A DNA stretch of 64,000 bases from Oncomelania hupensis (Eukaryota > Mollusca > Gastropoda > Littorinimorpha > Pomatiopsidae). Made by a program: the position numbers and the translations under genes. Positions 40,201 through 47,626 of this stretch are shown here, piece by piece; positions within the stretch are counted from its first letter, which is position 1, and the number at the start of each line of letters is the position of its first letter. Under the pieces are notes generated by a model. It was not told the origin of the DNA and made no database searches. It saw only the letters and a program-made list of their open reading frames with translations. The stretch lies in the NCBI GenBank assembly GCA_036898135.1, contig CM072515.1, forward strand, positions 16,153,830 through 16,217,829, written 5' to 3'.

Positions 40201-43200
40201 GGAAGATCCTCTACCGGACACTCTGCAGGATTTATTGCCCAAAAGTTCTGCCAAGGGCAAAAATGGAAAACTGGGGAACGTATTTGGTCAGATCTTGTCC
40301 AAGGCAGATGAGGATAACAATCCTAGTGAAAGGATCAGTAATGGTGTCAAACAGTAAGCGGCTTACTTTTTTCACAACTCTTCGTATCTCTCTCTGTCTG
40401 TCACTGTTTGTCTGTCTGTCTCTCTCAATCTCTATCAATCAATCTCTTATATCTATCTATTACAATTTTATTTTATTGTATCAATCTAAATTATCTTAAT
40501 TCGGTACTGCTATGTTGTAAATTGAAACCAGCGGTTCTCTTATTTAATGTCTCAAAACGAGAGAAGCAAAGGATCTGAGAGTTGTAGTAGGAGACATTAT
40601 ATTAATGGGGTGTAAAATGGTGACAACATCATTAGATACCTTAGATACTAGGGAGGAATATCTGTCTCTCGACTGGACTTTCTCATTAGATACTTTTGAT
40701 ATGAAGGAGTAATAATAAATATCTACACTGGACATTATAATTAGATATTTAAGCTGTAAGGGAATAATATCTATATCCACTGGACATTATCATTTATATA
40801 TTTCAGATACAAGGGATTAGTTATCTCCGTCTCCACAGCTGCCAGCTAAGAAGCATTAATTGATTGTGAAAATGCTGCATGTTCCTGAGGACTGAGGTGT
40901 GTTCTTTGTTGCAGGTCATGTATCTTGATGATGGATTCGCTTATCAGTGGCGGCCCTCGTCGCCAGTGCATTGGAGTCATTAAAGAGTGAGTTGCACTTC
41001 TTTTTTCTTTTAACATACCATGCAGGCCTGAAAATGGCGACTAGTTTAGTCGCCATGGCTAGTGAAAAAAAAATTGGCGACTAAAAAAAAAACTTTAGTC
41101 GCCAAATGCGAGTGCGCTAAAATGAACTTTTTTTTAGTTTGGCTAGTAAAATTTTTAGTTTGGCTAGTAAAATTTTTAAGTTACTAGCCAAAGGCTAGTG
41201 GGACCTTTTTTTCATTTTCAGGGCTGCCATGTCAAGCCACTTTATACTTGTCATTATTTGAATATATTGTGTAATTAAAAAACAATTATGATGGTGAATC
41301 CACTTGTAAAGCACCAGACTCCATGCTGCCCCAGCATGCTTGTTGCGCTTAAAAATAAAGTAAAAAATAACAACAAAAATAATGCCACAGAGAAACTGAA
41401 TTATTGCATAAACAAAAAGCTGGTTTTTTTTTAAATGTTGTTGTAGCTGCATCCCCTCAAGTAATCTATTCCACAAAAGTGATGCAGCACATTCAAATGA
41501 TATTGCACCGAGAGTTTTCTTCCTATGCCTCTTGACACTAGGCACCAGCAGCAAGGACATTGGCAGATCGAAGATCCCAAGAGGGAATGTGCTGTTGAAC
41601 AAGCTCATGTAAATAACTTTGTGCACTCCCTTCCATGCAGCAGTAGATAAGTGACAAGAGTTTATTTCTGGAGTGCTTTTGAACAGGCAACCAATGGACA
41701 TCCCTTAGAGCGGATGTGATGTGGTCATGCTTCTTGGTCTTGGTGACAATACAGGCTGCAGTGTTCTGGACCTTCTGCAGTCTTTGAAGCTGAAATTGAG
41801 GAATGCCCCAAAGTCCAGTCTGGATTGAATCAATGTTACAGCAACTGCATTAGCTGTCTCTCTATTGAGCTGTGGTCTAAGCTGATCTAAAAACCTGAGA
41901 TGGTAGTAGTATATCCTAACCAAAGAATTGATGTAAGAAGTAATTTATAGTGAACTGTCAACATGCCCAAGATTCCGCAATGAGCCCAAAATTCCGAACT
42001 CTGTCTGATAACAATATCTGGGAACAATACTTGACAATAAGCTTACCTTTGATTCCAACACTACTTCCATCCATAAGAAATGTCAGTCAAGAATATATTG
42101 CCTCCAAAAATTGCTCTCTCTGAAAGTCAACAAGTCTGTTTTATGTAACTTTTACAGATGTTTTATTCAATCGGTGCTGACCTTTGGTTTTCTTTGCTGG
42201 TTTGGAGGTCTCAGTGTAAAGAGTAAGAATGTGTTGGATAGAATTGTGAAGGTGTGTGGGAAAGTGGTGGGTGAAAAGCAGGAAAGTTTGTGTGTGTTGT
42301 ACGAAAGGCAAGTAAGAAAGAAAGCGAGCATGATTGTAAGAGACTCCACTCACATCCTAGCCCAGCACTACCAGCTCCTTCCTTCTGGTCGCCGTTTCAG
42401 AGTGCCAAATGTTTCTACAGTTAGAGCTAAGAACAGTTTTATACCCAAATCAGTACAAATTCTTAATAAGTGTTGACTGAATGAGTTGGGTGCGAGTGGT
42501 TTATGGGAGTACTAGAGATGAATTTTATAATATTTGCAGCAATTCTTCAACTATTCAGTATTAGTTAACTAATGCATAAGTTTTAAAATCTGTGATTGTG
42601 AATGATACGCAGAGTTTGATGATTGTATATTTTTCTTAAGATGCTTTATAACGTTTATAATTTTATAATCTCATGTCTAACCCATGTGTGTGTAGATGTG
42701 TGTGTGTGGGTGTGTGTGTTTGTGGGTAGGTGTTTTATTTATTTATGTTGAAGTGCAATAAGGACATGTAGTGTGATATGTATTTTAAGTTTTACAATGT
42801 GTCGGAAATGTTCTTGTTAATATGTACATAAGCGTGATTACACGTACATGTTTACATGTTTATAGTATTGTTACATTTTATTACCTTTTGCTGACAGCAA
42901 ATCCATGTTAGAATTTCTCCTTGGAGATAATAAAGTTTTCTGAATCTGAATAAAGCTATTTTAGAGGCCACAACTACATATTATTCAGTTTTGGACATAT
43001 GGCCACATTTTCTTGAAATCTTGTTTGTATGTAGAAAGTGGTGATTGTGATATTGAAGCTGTTTGTGCATGCTAAATTCATATTGTTTTATTTCATGATA
43101 AAGCCTATTTATGCGTTGTCATTTTCATGTCTCGGTTTTTGTTTGTTTGATGGCTAGTTTCCCAATTAGCTCAAGTTGGTGTTGTTTATTTTCTAGGTAC

Positions 43201-44467
43201 CTGTCTGAAGAGTGGAAAGCGAAGAAGGGCACAGAGCGTGACTTTTCCAAAATGCGTGGCTGTTTCCCTAGGGTTCCTCAACAGAACAACTACCATGACT
43301 GTGGCCTCTATCTGTTGCAATATGTGGAGGAGTTTTTTGAGGTGAGACTTTGATTGCTTTACTTCACATTTTTTCTTTGTCACCAATTATGTATTTAATT
43401 TGTTGAACTTTATTATGACCTTGCTTATGTTTAGAAGTCTTCCTTGTTTTGGTGCTCACAGAGGAAAGGGTGGGGTTTTGGGAGTGGGGGCAGGTGTCAA
43501 AACATTCATAATATGAAAGAATATCAGTATCTCCTGAACATTGAGAAGAGGGAATAATGTCAGCATAACTCACTCCTACTATCCACTTGCCTATCCATCA
43601 CTTCCCCATGAACCACTGCAATAGCAGTTTTCAGCTCTGACGTTTTTTGCTTTAATGACATCCTATCCTATCCTATCCCATAACTTGGAGGTCGTAGGGG
43701 CACTACAGATGATCGTTTAACCAGCGTACTCCATCTTTCCCTGATGACATCAATTTTCCTATAAAACTAGTTCTAGCTTTCCCATTTTTTCTATTGCCCT
43801 CTGTTTCTTAGAGCTATTTTCGGTTCTTTAGCTTTAGAATGATGCAGCAGAGTGTAATTTCGTAATCAATGGCTTTGGTGATTTTTGCAAACCAAAATGA
43901 TGTCTACTTCGACAAAAAAATAGGGTTATTAATACCCCCCCCCCCTCCCTCCCCATCTAAATCAAGTATTTTTTACTTGAATCATTTCAAACTTTGCATT
44001 GTTGTGTACCAATATGTCAACAATAACTCTGAAATTTTCTTGTTATTTTGTGGAGTATGCTTTTTAAAATAAATGTTTTACTAAATAGATTACATGGCCA
44101 GTAAACGGAGAAAAGCATAGAACAAAATTGTCAAATAGGGAGTGAGAAAGAATGAGAAGAGAGAAAAAAGATGAATGAATGCAACAGCACTGAGAAGAAA
44201 GGAATGAATGCCCCAGAATATTGTATAATATGGATTGATTGCTTTCAGCATCCTGTGGCCAACTTCCACATTCCCATGAACCTGGAGCGGTGGTTCAATC
44301 CTGAGGAAAAGGTGGGGCCAAAGCGCAAGGAAATCATTGATCTCATCAAAGGCCTGGCTGAGAAGCTGGAAGCCAGCAAAACACAGTGTGATAAGGACAA
44401 GGGCCACGCGGTTATAGACGCAGCGCCAGACAGTAACGTGGCAGTGACAGACAATGCTGCATCTTGA
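1722..44467 (+). CDS. SENP6/7: SENP6/SENP7-like SUMO protease, C-terminal 826 residues, 13 exons
   Basis: This is a cysteine isopeptidase of the Ulp2 branch, which removes SUMO chains from nuclear proteins. Exons seen: 1722-2163, 5936-6120, 13814-13949, 16415-16603, 16976-17402, 21412-21525, 36654-36782, 37084-37176, 38749-38917, 40193-40353, 40915-40986, 43197-43341, 44249-44467. Every junction is AG/GT and every phase matches; the summed length is 2481 nt, ending in TGA. The C48-peptidase landmarks are the [16 protein letters not shown] segment, the catalytic His in SHWFMAIV, the Asp in LMMDSL, and Gln/Cys in [16 protein letters not shown]. The catalytic domain is split by a low-complexity loop of about 95 residues between His and Asp, as is typical for SENP6/7 rather than SENP1-3/5. 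The 5' end lies outside the window, so the start is unknown. Choosing between SENP6 and SENP7 is not possible here; many invertebrates may have one ancestor of both. Confidence 0.93.
2427..5785 (+). mobile_element. DNA transposon remnant (CAG...CTG ends, hAT-like) with BED-like finger ORF
   Basis: The terminal inverted repeats are CAGGCATGCTAC at 2427 and GTAGCATGCCTG ending at 5785. They are flanked by the direct repeat AATTC (2422-2426, 5786-5790). Subterminal palindromes (TTCCGCGATTTCGCGGATTTCCGC; GGGGGAGCATGCCCCCGG near 5667) match those of the element at 18285, so both are one superfamily. The ORF at 4843-5045 encodes KWLWKWLE ... [16 protein letters not shown], the first half of a BED-type zinc finger, then ends early. 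The rest of the transposase is missing. A 2.2-kb insertion splits it. Confidence 0.8.
2545..4709. mobile_element. Probable solo-LTR-like insertion inside the DNA transposon
   Basis: An AT-rich segment without coding potential interrupts the transposon between its left subterminal region and its zinc-finger ORF. The direct repeat GAGAT flanks it (2540-2544 and 4710-4714). It begins TGTCACGTCCCAAC and carries TTTATTTCACTCAC-like sequence about 110 bases in, which resembles in layout the LTR-like region at 49358. The right edge ends CCCTGT rather than the canonical CA, so the exact boundary or class is uncertain. Confidence 0.45.
5936..6120 (+). CDS. SENP6/7-like exon with acidic SSDDEDP segment
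   Basis: The acceptor is CTGTTTTCAG and the donor GAA|GTGAGT; entry is phase 1 and exit phase 0. It encodes [14 protein letters not shown], an acidic hydrophobic patch of the kind that acts as a SUMO-interacting motif or CK2 site in SENP6/7 N-terminal regions. That role is inferred. It lies immediately downstream of the DNA transposon ending at 5785 and is followed by the intron carrying the nested gene. Confidence 0.82.
6800..6892 (+). promoter_or_regulatory. Putative promoter and 5' UTR of the nested gene
   Basis: Just upstream of the ATG, the AT-rich intron gives way to a CpG-containing stretch (CCTGACGCGGCGCCCGCCAATCAAAACG). It holds an inverted CCAAT-type element (GCCAATCA), and no TATA box is seen. 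The first intron begins with the strong donor G|GTAAGTA after only 79 coding bases. This supports an independent transcription unit rather than an internal exon of the host gene. Confidence 0.4.
6893..11815 (+). CDS. Nested five-exon gene: coiled-coil protein with DDE/RNase H-like transposase core and Tudor-like C-terminus (1241 aa)
   Basis: Exons 6893-6971, 7532-9381, 9673-9878, 10033-10299 and 10492-11815. All sites are GT/AG, phases agree, and the total of 3726 nt ends in TGA. The start ATG sits in CACAATGGCGG. Residues about 30-200 are helical ([16 protein letters not shown]). Residues about 258-420 are long coiled coil. An apparent RNase H-like core follows: TDGTT (D515), then LMSDRAAV (D591), then HCNAH (C622, H625), then an all-helical insertion and [13 protein letters not shown] (E901). 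After this come a basic coiled coil, an acidic region with a duplicated LQEAME unit, and a Tudor-like end ([13 protein letters not shown] ... [11 protein letters not shown]). The layout of two Asp, insertion and late Glu recalls hAT-type transposases. I know similar uncharacterised proteins in corals, fish and molluscs, but no named function. Whether it is mobile or domesticated is unresolved; no terminal inverted repeats were found around it. Confidence 0.78.
11971..12332 (+). repeat. 184-bp tandem duplication in the 3' flank of the nested gene
   Basis: Two units start at 11971 and 12155 with the same head (AAATTATATGGATGCCACAA) and the same tail (CGCTGCTGGCGAAAAAGTGC). They differ by scattered substitutions. 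They begin 155 bases after the stop codon, so they would be in the 3' UTR or just beyond it. Function unknown; this could equally be part of an older repeat. Confidence 0.8.
12893..13218 (-). mobile_element. tRNA-derived SINE, family B, minus copy
   Basis: The reverse strand has a head GCGTTGTGGCCAAGTGGGCT, a B-box-like GGGTTCGATCC, then AGCATCTGGGCGTTATGTTT and a poly(A) end (TTTTTTTTTTT on the plus strand near 12893). The plus-strand copy at 23218 shares the head and the GATAGAAAGGGATAATAAACTG tail. Family B lacks the GCGC tail of family A. Confidence 0.85.
13814..17402 (+). CDS. SENP6/7-like middle exons (pre-catalytic region)
   Basis: Three exons: 13814-13949, 16415-16603 and 16976-17402. 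They encode a beta-rich, PH-like stretch ([12 protein letters not shown] ... [16 protein letters not shown] ... [17 protein letters not shown]) of the kind that precedes the protease domain in SENP6/7. An acidic Ser/Pro-rich linker follows ([12 protein letters not shown]). Phases 1/1, 1/1 and 2/2 all agree. The last exon carries the conserved MLVIIID and DYYRDH segments. The intron 13950-16414 is mostly an AAGGTCA-rich repeat plus a LINE tail. Confidence 0.85.
13983..15940 (+). repeat. AAGGTCA-rich interspersed repeat, copy 1, with inserted LINE tail
   Basis: It starts GCATGCATAGCAACGTATG and ends GCATGTGAGTTATATGGGCTTTGCCCTTCTAG. Shared with copies at 30639, 37234 and about 46890: CTTTTGCAAATCTGTGCGAGA, ATTTCAACTATCACAACCAAACTTGG, and several AAGGTCA units. 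It is about twice the length of copy 3 because a LINE 3' fragment lies inside it at roughly 14350-15040. No protein is encoded. Confidence 0.85.
14350..15040 (+). mobile_element. 5'-truncated LINE 3' end (CR1/L2-like), degenerate
   Basis: Broken plus-strand frames give [12 protein letters not shown] and [10 protein letters not shown], matching the late reverse-transcriptase/C-terminal region of CR1/L2-type LINEs (HIQNSSARL ... YLSDLL in relatives). A noncoding tail follows. It sits inside the AAGGTCA-rich repeat; edges are approximate. Confidence 0.55.
18479..18758 (+). CDS. BED-type zinc-finger exon of the DNA transposon
   Basis: The open frame starts in a CGCCATCATGTC context and ends at a consensus donor. 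BED fingers bind transposon ends in hAT-family transposases. The finger has all four ligands: Cys in YCSLC, and the His pair in EIHFQSRKH. The related ORF at 4843 shares KW-W-W-LE and KPG-AYC-LC but is cut after the second Cys. Confidence 0.7.
19559..19646 (+). repeat. (CT)n microsatellite
   Basis: A CT run with one interruption (GTCTCT), inside the right half of the BED-finger transposon; followed by (AC)n. Confidence 0.97.
20218..20790. repeat. Long imperfect palindrome (foldback element)
   Basis: The left arm, 20218 to about 20440, is nearly the reverse complement of the right arm, about 20566-20790. TGTATAATGAATGTTGCCTGG on the left pairs with CCAGGCAACATTCATTATACA on the right, and GCAACCAATATTTTTGCTATG pairs with CATAGCAAAAATATTGGTTGC. 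A roughly 125-base loop separates them. It has no coding frame. A foldback MITE is the likely class; transcripts of the protease intron would form a long hairpin here. Confidence 0.88.
21412..38917 (+). CDS. SENP6/7-like protease domain, N-terminal half with catalytic His
   Basis: Exons 21412-21525, 36654-36782, 37084-37176 and 38749-38917, all joined in phase 2. The first holds the substrate-binding [17 protein letters not shown] motif. The second has the [12 protein letters not shown] segment. The third has [21 protein letters not shown], and the fourth begins [12 protein letters not shown] with the catalytic His. The fourth then runs into a Pro/Ser-rich loop before its donor at 38918. The intron 21526-36653 is about 15 kb and contains a whole DIRS element and the triple-nested LINEs. 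Confidence 0.92.
22172..22245 (+). repeat. CT-rich low-complexity tract
   Basis: CTCTCTCCCTCTCC-type repeats, imperfect. Confidence 0.9.
23218..23435 (+). mobile_element. tRNA-derived SINE, family B, plus copy (internally shortened)
   Basis: GCGTTGTGGCCAAGTGGGCT starts the copy and GTGTGGGTTCGAGCC carries the B box. It ends GGGATAATAAACTGCAGC plus a run of A. Compared with the copy at 12893 it lacks roughly 100 bases in the middle (the CCGGAGAAAACCCCTGAGAA block). Confidence 0.85.
25230..27830 (+). pseudogene. DIRS gag-like ORF, interrupted by a MITE
   Basis: The frame opens at ATG 25230 (Ser/Pro-rich, [10 protein letters not shown]) and is broken by a 424-bp DNA element at 25474-25897. It resumes, with frame changes near 26100-26660. 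The stretch from about 26660 reads [19 protein letters not shown] and [15 protein letters not shown], then a helical region ([17 protein letters not shown]), then a basic [17 protein letters not shown] tail like nucleic-acid-binding gag ends. It contains GGTTCTGGTTTCCGG-type internal repeats around 26170-26540. Confidence 0.65.
25474..25897. mobile_element. Non-autonomous CAG...CTG DNA transposon (MITE) inside DIRS gag
   Basis: The termini are CAGAGGTGCCAACC at 25474 and GGTTGGCACCTCTG ending at 25897, perfectly inverted. They are flanked by the 6-bp duplication GGGGTG. Its interior (ACCGTATTTAATTCCGG, AATACTGACAAGTGTTAAAA) matches the longer copy at 38949. It is therefore an internal-deletion derivative, and it inserted after the DIRS element did. 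Confidence 0.92.
27840..28464 (+). pseudogene. DIRS reverse transcriptase, frameshifted and with one stop
   Basis: Motifs in order: [55 protein letters not shown], then after a frameshift near 28146 [20 protein letters not shown] and the active site [15 protein letters not shown] interrupts at 28444 just before [10 protein letters not shown]. The YLDD box and the absence of an endonuclease are typical of DIRS/Ngaro RTs. The copy cannot make an intact RT without frame correction. Confidence 0.88.
28465..29604 (+). pseudogene. DIRS RNase H and connection domain
   Basis: After NYLGMSFD the frame stays open to TAA at 29602. RNase H signatures are [13 protein letters not shown] (first Asp), [12 protein letters not shown] (Glu) and [13 protein letters not shown] (second Asp), followed by [13 protein letters not shown]. 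The following [17 protein letters not shown] and [14 protein letters not shown] blocks are characteristic of DIRS pol downstream of RNase H. About 200 bases later the internal complementary region starts; a short garbled stretch there may be the beginning of the lost recombinase. Confidence 0.85.
31793..33967 (+). pseudogene. CR1/L2-like LINE ORF2 (reverse transcriptase), frameshifted
   Basis: The first frame runs 31793-33050 and covers the linker and RT fingers/palm ([55 protein letters not shown]). The catalytic box FADD is in the next frame (33085-33420), and the C-terminal region ([10 protein letters not shown] ... [14 protein letters not shown]) in a third (33420-33967). Two small indels, near 33055 and 33400, inactivate it. 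The ORF is otherwise well preserved, suggesting a recent insertion. Confidence 0.88.
34199..34260 (+). repeat. (ATT)n microsatellite in the LINE 3' region
   Basis: A perfect ATT/TTA run inside the 3' UTR of the CR1/L2-like LINE, upstream of its terminal ATT tail. Confidence 0.95.
37234..38263 (+). repeat. AAGGTCA-rich repeat, copy 3, uninterrupted
   Basis: It runs from TGACTCACATGCATAATAATGTGAGTC to CCATGTGAGTCATATGGGCATTGCCCTTCTAG, about 1030 bases. This is the reference copy for the family in this window. TGACTCACATG at the left and CATGTGAGTCA near the right are inverted, suggesting short terminal inverted repeats. It contains homopolymer runs (A)18 and (G)15. Confidence 0.87.
38366..38715 (+). 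mobile_element. tRNA-derived SINE, family A, plus copy
   Basis: The head is CCTGGTGGCGCAGTTGG with B box GGGTTCAATTCCCGC. The body shares TTGGATGCAGTCGATCTTAAAA and GTGATCTCCCTGCC with the copy at 828-1206. It ends GGAAAAGCGCATCTATAGC followed by ATTATTATTAAT. It lies in the intron just upstream of the catalytic-His exon of the protease; the acceptor at 38747 is only about 30 bases past its tail. Confidence 0.87.
38949..40015. mobile_element. Longer CAGAGG-family DNA transposon copy, lacking its right terminus
   Basis: It starts CAGAGGTGCCAACCAGTACGG, 31 bases after the donor of the catalytic-His exon. Its right part matches the copy at 25474 up to AAACGGGTCC and stops about 40 bases short of the inverted repeat. 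The interior has a promoter-like segment and a short start frame ([20 protein letters not shown]) cut by a stop, probably the remains of the transposase N-terminus. Confidence 0.82.
40193..44467 (+). CDS. SENP6/7-like protease domain, C-terminal half with catalytic Asp and Cys, stop codon
   Basis: Exons 40193-40353 (loop insertion), 40915-40986, 43197-43341 and 44249-44467. The short exon at 40915 has [11 protein letters not shown] with the catalytic Asp. The exon at 43197 has [11 protein letters not shown] and [20 protein letters not shown] with the oxyanion Gln and catalytic Cys. The last exon has the helix [12 protein letters not shown] that ends C48 domains, then a short charged tail and TGA at 44465. 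Candidate poly(A) signals AATAAA are at 45890 and 45903, giving a 3' UTR of about 1.4 kb. Confidence 0.93.
40918..41018 (+). other. Exon-intron boundary of the catalytic-Asp exon, adjacent to a MITE
   Basis: The 72-nt exon 40915-40986 ends GA|GTGAGT, and only 36 bases later the palindromic MITE at 41023 begins. The exon encodes [11 protein letters not shown]. Nothing else is seen in this short intron start. Confidence 0.6.
41023..41226. mobile_element. Palindromic MITE, CAG...CTG ends, 5-bp target duplication
   Basis: CAGGCCTGAAAATG at 41023 and CATTTTCAGGGCTG ending at 41226 are inverted repeats with two mismatches. CCATG flanks both ends. Internal TTTAGTCGCCA / TGGCGACTAA and TTTGGCTAGTAAAATTTTTA repeats make it strongly self-complementary. 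It has no coding content. Confidence 0.88.
41227..41930 (-). mobile_element. LINE fragment (CR1/jockey-like 3' end), minus strand
   Basis: Minus-strand frames read [15 protein letters not shown] and [10 protein letters not shown], the thumb/C-terminal segment that follows RT in CR1/L2-type LINEs. Then come [19 protein letters not shown] sequence in a shifted frame and [14 protein letters not shown], as in the terminal LWNxLP block. Several frameshifts are present and it is inactive. Confidence 0.65.
42000..42960 (+). mobile_element. LINE 3' fragment (Rex1/Babar-like), plus strand
   Basis: The frame at 42111-42476 reads [28 protein letters not shown] ... [29 protein letters not shown] and ends in ILNKC-stop. 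This is the characteristic C-terminus of Rex1-type fish and mollusc LINEs. The noncoding tail ends TAATAAAGTTTTCTGAATCTGAATAAAG near 42955. Upstream RT is missing. Confidence 0.7.
43663..43743 (-). mobile_element. Minimal 81-bp 3' end of the (CCTAT)n LINE
   Basis: TCCTATCCTATCC plus the conserved GGAGGTCGTAGGGGCACTACAGATGATCGTTTAACCAGCG block matches the 3' end at 31040. ATGACATC duplicates flank it (43655-43662, 43744-43751). Only the last few dozen bases were copied, consistent with very early 5' truncation. Confidence 0.85.
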
Positions 44468-45915
44468 CCCTCAACTGTAAAGTCACCCTGAGCCCTCGTT
44501 ACCCTCCACCATCCCTGCAACCCCACCCCAGCCAACTCCTGCCACATGTCTTTCTTAATAGTGGATGTTAATGACATCACCAAATAGTGGACACAAGTTA
44601 TCAGGGCTGGCAATTGGCTGCCATGTCTCCCACCTATCGCCCTTGGAAAAGAGACAAACACTATGTGTTGACTGCGCTGGCTCAGTTGAGGAGCAGCACC
44701 AGAGTGTTTGAGTTGCAGTAATTATTGTGGCCTATTAGTTGAAGTGTAAAGTGATACAAAAGTGCTAAGTGACAACAGTGTGAGCTGAGTGAGACTATCG
44801 TTATGGCACCCTTCCTGCCTCATCGTTACCTACTGTGTTGTGAATGTCGCTGACCTCAAGTCAAAACTACTGTTCCCATCTTTCATTTCTGACCTGTTGG
44901 AGCACAGGTGCCTTCTCCCAGACAGTAAGGCTGGTGGCTGAATGGAAAAGATCATTCTTGGACCTCTTGTTGCATCGTACATTACTAGTCAGAAGTATGC
45001 GTGGTGCAGTTTTAAGGTGTGAGCAGCGTTAGGCTGCTGTAAAAGTCCAACAAAAATGGTTTGCCTCAAAATCTTTAATGGGCTTTGGATGTGTAAGCAT
45101 TGTTCTTGATTACAAGCATGCTGTGTTCATTGCTCCTGACTGTTACGATTTGAAGTATAGATGTATTGAACATGATAATTATGAATGTATTTATATGATA
45201 ATGAGTCTATGTATTGTAAGTGGTAACGAGTGTGTGTATGTGTTTTAAACATTTTGGTTGTCATCTTTGGTTGTGAGTAAATGGAGAGAGATTACTTTAG
45301 AGAGGAAGAAAAAAAGTGCATAAACGTAAGCCACTGAAATCAAGGAGTGATATGAAATGTGACATGCAATTGTTTATTTAGAATGGGGTTCAAATCTAAC
45401 TGGTGTAAATTGTTATTTAAAATGGTGTTAAAATGGTTATTCTAAATGGGGTAAAATGTGACTGTGTTAGTATTGAGAATGGTGCTGAAATCTGACTGGT
45501 GTAAATGGTTATTTATGAATGGTGTTAGTTGTTTTTTTTATGTTAATAGATTCCTCTAGAATATGTAGTCATTGGTAAGACAGAGGCCTGGGGTCCATGG
45601 TGACAACTGTTACTTTGACGTTCCATAGCATTGAACACTGTAAATATAAACAACTTTTCAGTTGATTGGAAAACTAGTGCAGCAAACAATAACAACTGTG
45701 AAAGTGTCTGGTTGGTGAGAAGCATGACATAATAGATCTCTTTGTCAGTGGAAGGAGAACATTATTTGTCATGTCAGTCGAAAAGTTGAAACAATATTTC
45801 TTGTCGGTGAGAAACAAGAAGACCTGCTGATTATGCATTTATGGATATGAGAAAGTAATTTCATGTTAGTCGCAAAGGTGCTATGGAAAAATAAACGTTT
45901 ATAATAAACATTTTT
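44468..45915 (+). other. Probable 3' UTR of the SENP6/7-like gene
   Basis: No coding signal follows the stop on either strand. The sequence has a duplicated AAAATGG(T/G)GT...GACTG(T/G)TGT-type stretch around 45380-45530 and two AATAAA hexamers at 45890 and 45903. There are no recognisable transposons until about 46890. Assignment as 3' UTR is by position. Confidence 0.5.
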
Positions 45916-46889
45916 TCTTAAAAATGCTGGCATTAAAGGGGATGATAAAAATTTTTTTTAAATAATAATAAAAAAGATATAGTTAAATAAATTTTAAAAA
46001 TTCAGATTCCTTTAAAGTTTATACACAAGTTTTGTTTTTGTTTTTAAAATCTTGATACCTGGTGCTGGAAACTCCTCATGTTGTACAACTAGAGTTCTTA
46101 GGCCACAAGGCCTGAATAGGATCTTTTGATCAGTCTTCCTCACTACTTACTCTTTGATCTGGGCCTCCCTTGGTCTTTTTTACCTATATTACTAGACTGT
46201 CAATTCACCAATAAATGGTGTAGGTCAGTGTCACTACAGTGCAAGAAAAAGTTCAGTCTTTGTCAATTCTGACCTTGCTAATGCAGTGTCATGTTGCTGG
46301 GACAAATAATAATGTATTAATTCCGTGAGACAAAGCTTGAATGCAGAAACATGTCTTTGGTAACATGAACACCTCCTCGGTGATAAAAATACAGAATCAT
46401 TTGGTCATACAATGAAAGTAATTCATCTTTGAGTCTTAATGGAGAAAGTCACTTGGAAAACAAGAATGCAGATATGTTGTCAGTTTTAATATGTGCACAC
46501 CTTAGAGGAAAATTATCAATAGGTAGGCTGAAAGAAAGAACAGAATGGATAAACCGCTACATTAGCATTATGTTGAGCGCTTTTGGGTTCATAATTACTT
46601 ATGCAGGAGAAGCAACTCGTTTCTGATAACAATGGAGCGTTTTATTATTGTTGTTGTTGTTATTATTAATATTATTTAACTCTACTATTATTGACGGCTT
46701 GTAAGTGGACGGCAATTGTTGACTTAGTTGACATCACAGGGTTATGTCCAATGGACAAAGCTCAATGGAGAATGGTACTTGCTTTAATGCTGTTTAACAC
46801 AACCCCATCATTTCAACGAATGTCTGCTATGACAGCCCACAAGTAAATCAGCTATAGTCAACATTACTAGATACTAAATGCTGTTATAT
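45916..46889. other. Downstream flank of the SENP6/7-like gene, nothing recognised
   Basis: AT-rich, with a short (GTT)n/(ATT)n run near 46645. The open frame at 46429-46626 has no recognisable motif. Confidence 0.4.
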
Positions 46890-47595
46890 ATCCACTCGGC
46901 ACCCCATCCCACTCCCTTACCCCCCCCCCTCCCCCCAAAATATAGATTTTTGCAAATCTGTGCAAGATGAGTCCTAAATAGTATAAAAATAATATTTTTT
47001 TAAAAAAAATATACGTCCGTCCATCCGTCTGTCCGCCGTGTGTCTGTGCAAGTGGCTAATTTCTCGGAGCCTATTTCAACTGTCACCACCAAACTTTGTA
47101 AGAAGTATACCCATGAGACCTTGAAAATGATCAGTGAATTAATGACTTAATTCAAGGTCAGGGTCACAGGATCATCAAATGTTAGTCAAAAAATGACAAT
47201 TTTTCACAAAAATGGTTTTTCCTTGTTTAGGATTGTTTGATGCATGATATATATATCAATGAGATACACATACTTTACAAATTTGGTCAACCTCACTCCA
47301 AGGTCAAGGTCACTGGAGCTGCCGGTTTGTATCTATATGTACTTTGAAGTGACCTTGGCCATAAACTATGAGAGATCTTGTTGTATTTAGAGATGATAGA
47401 TTCATCTTTCATATATGTTCCGTTTTTGCGTTGATCTTGAAGGTCAAGGTCATTATAGGCCTTGCAAAAACATACACAAAATAAGTAATTGTACATTGGA
47501 ATGGCTGTTTATGCAAGAACATTGGGTTATTTGATCAGGCATGCATGAGCGATCAAGTGAGGGTCAAGGTCATCCCGTCAGTTTTGTTGGGTTTT

Positions 47596-47626
<31 letters not shown>

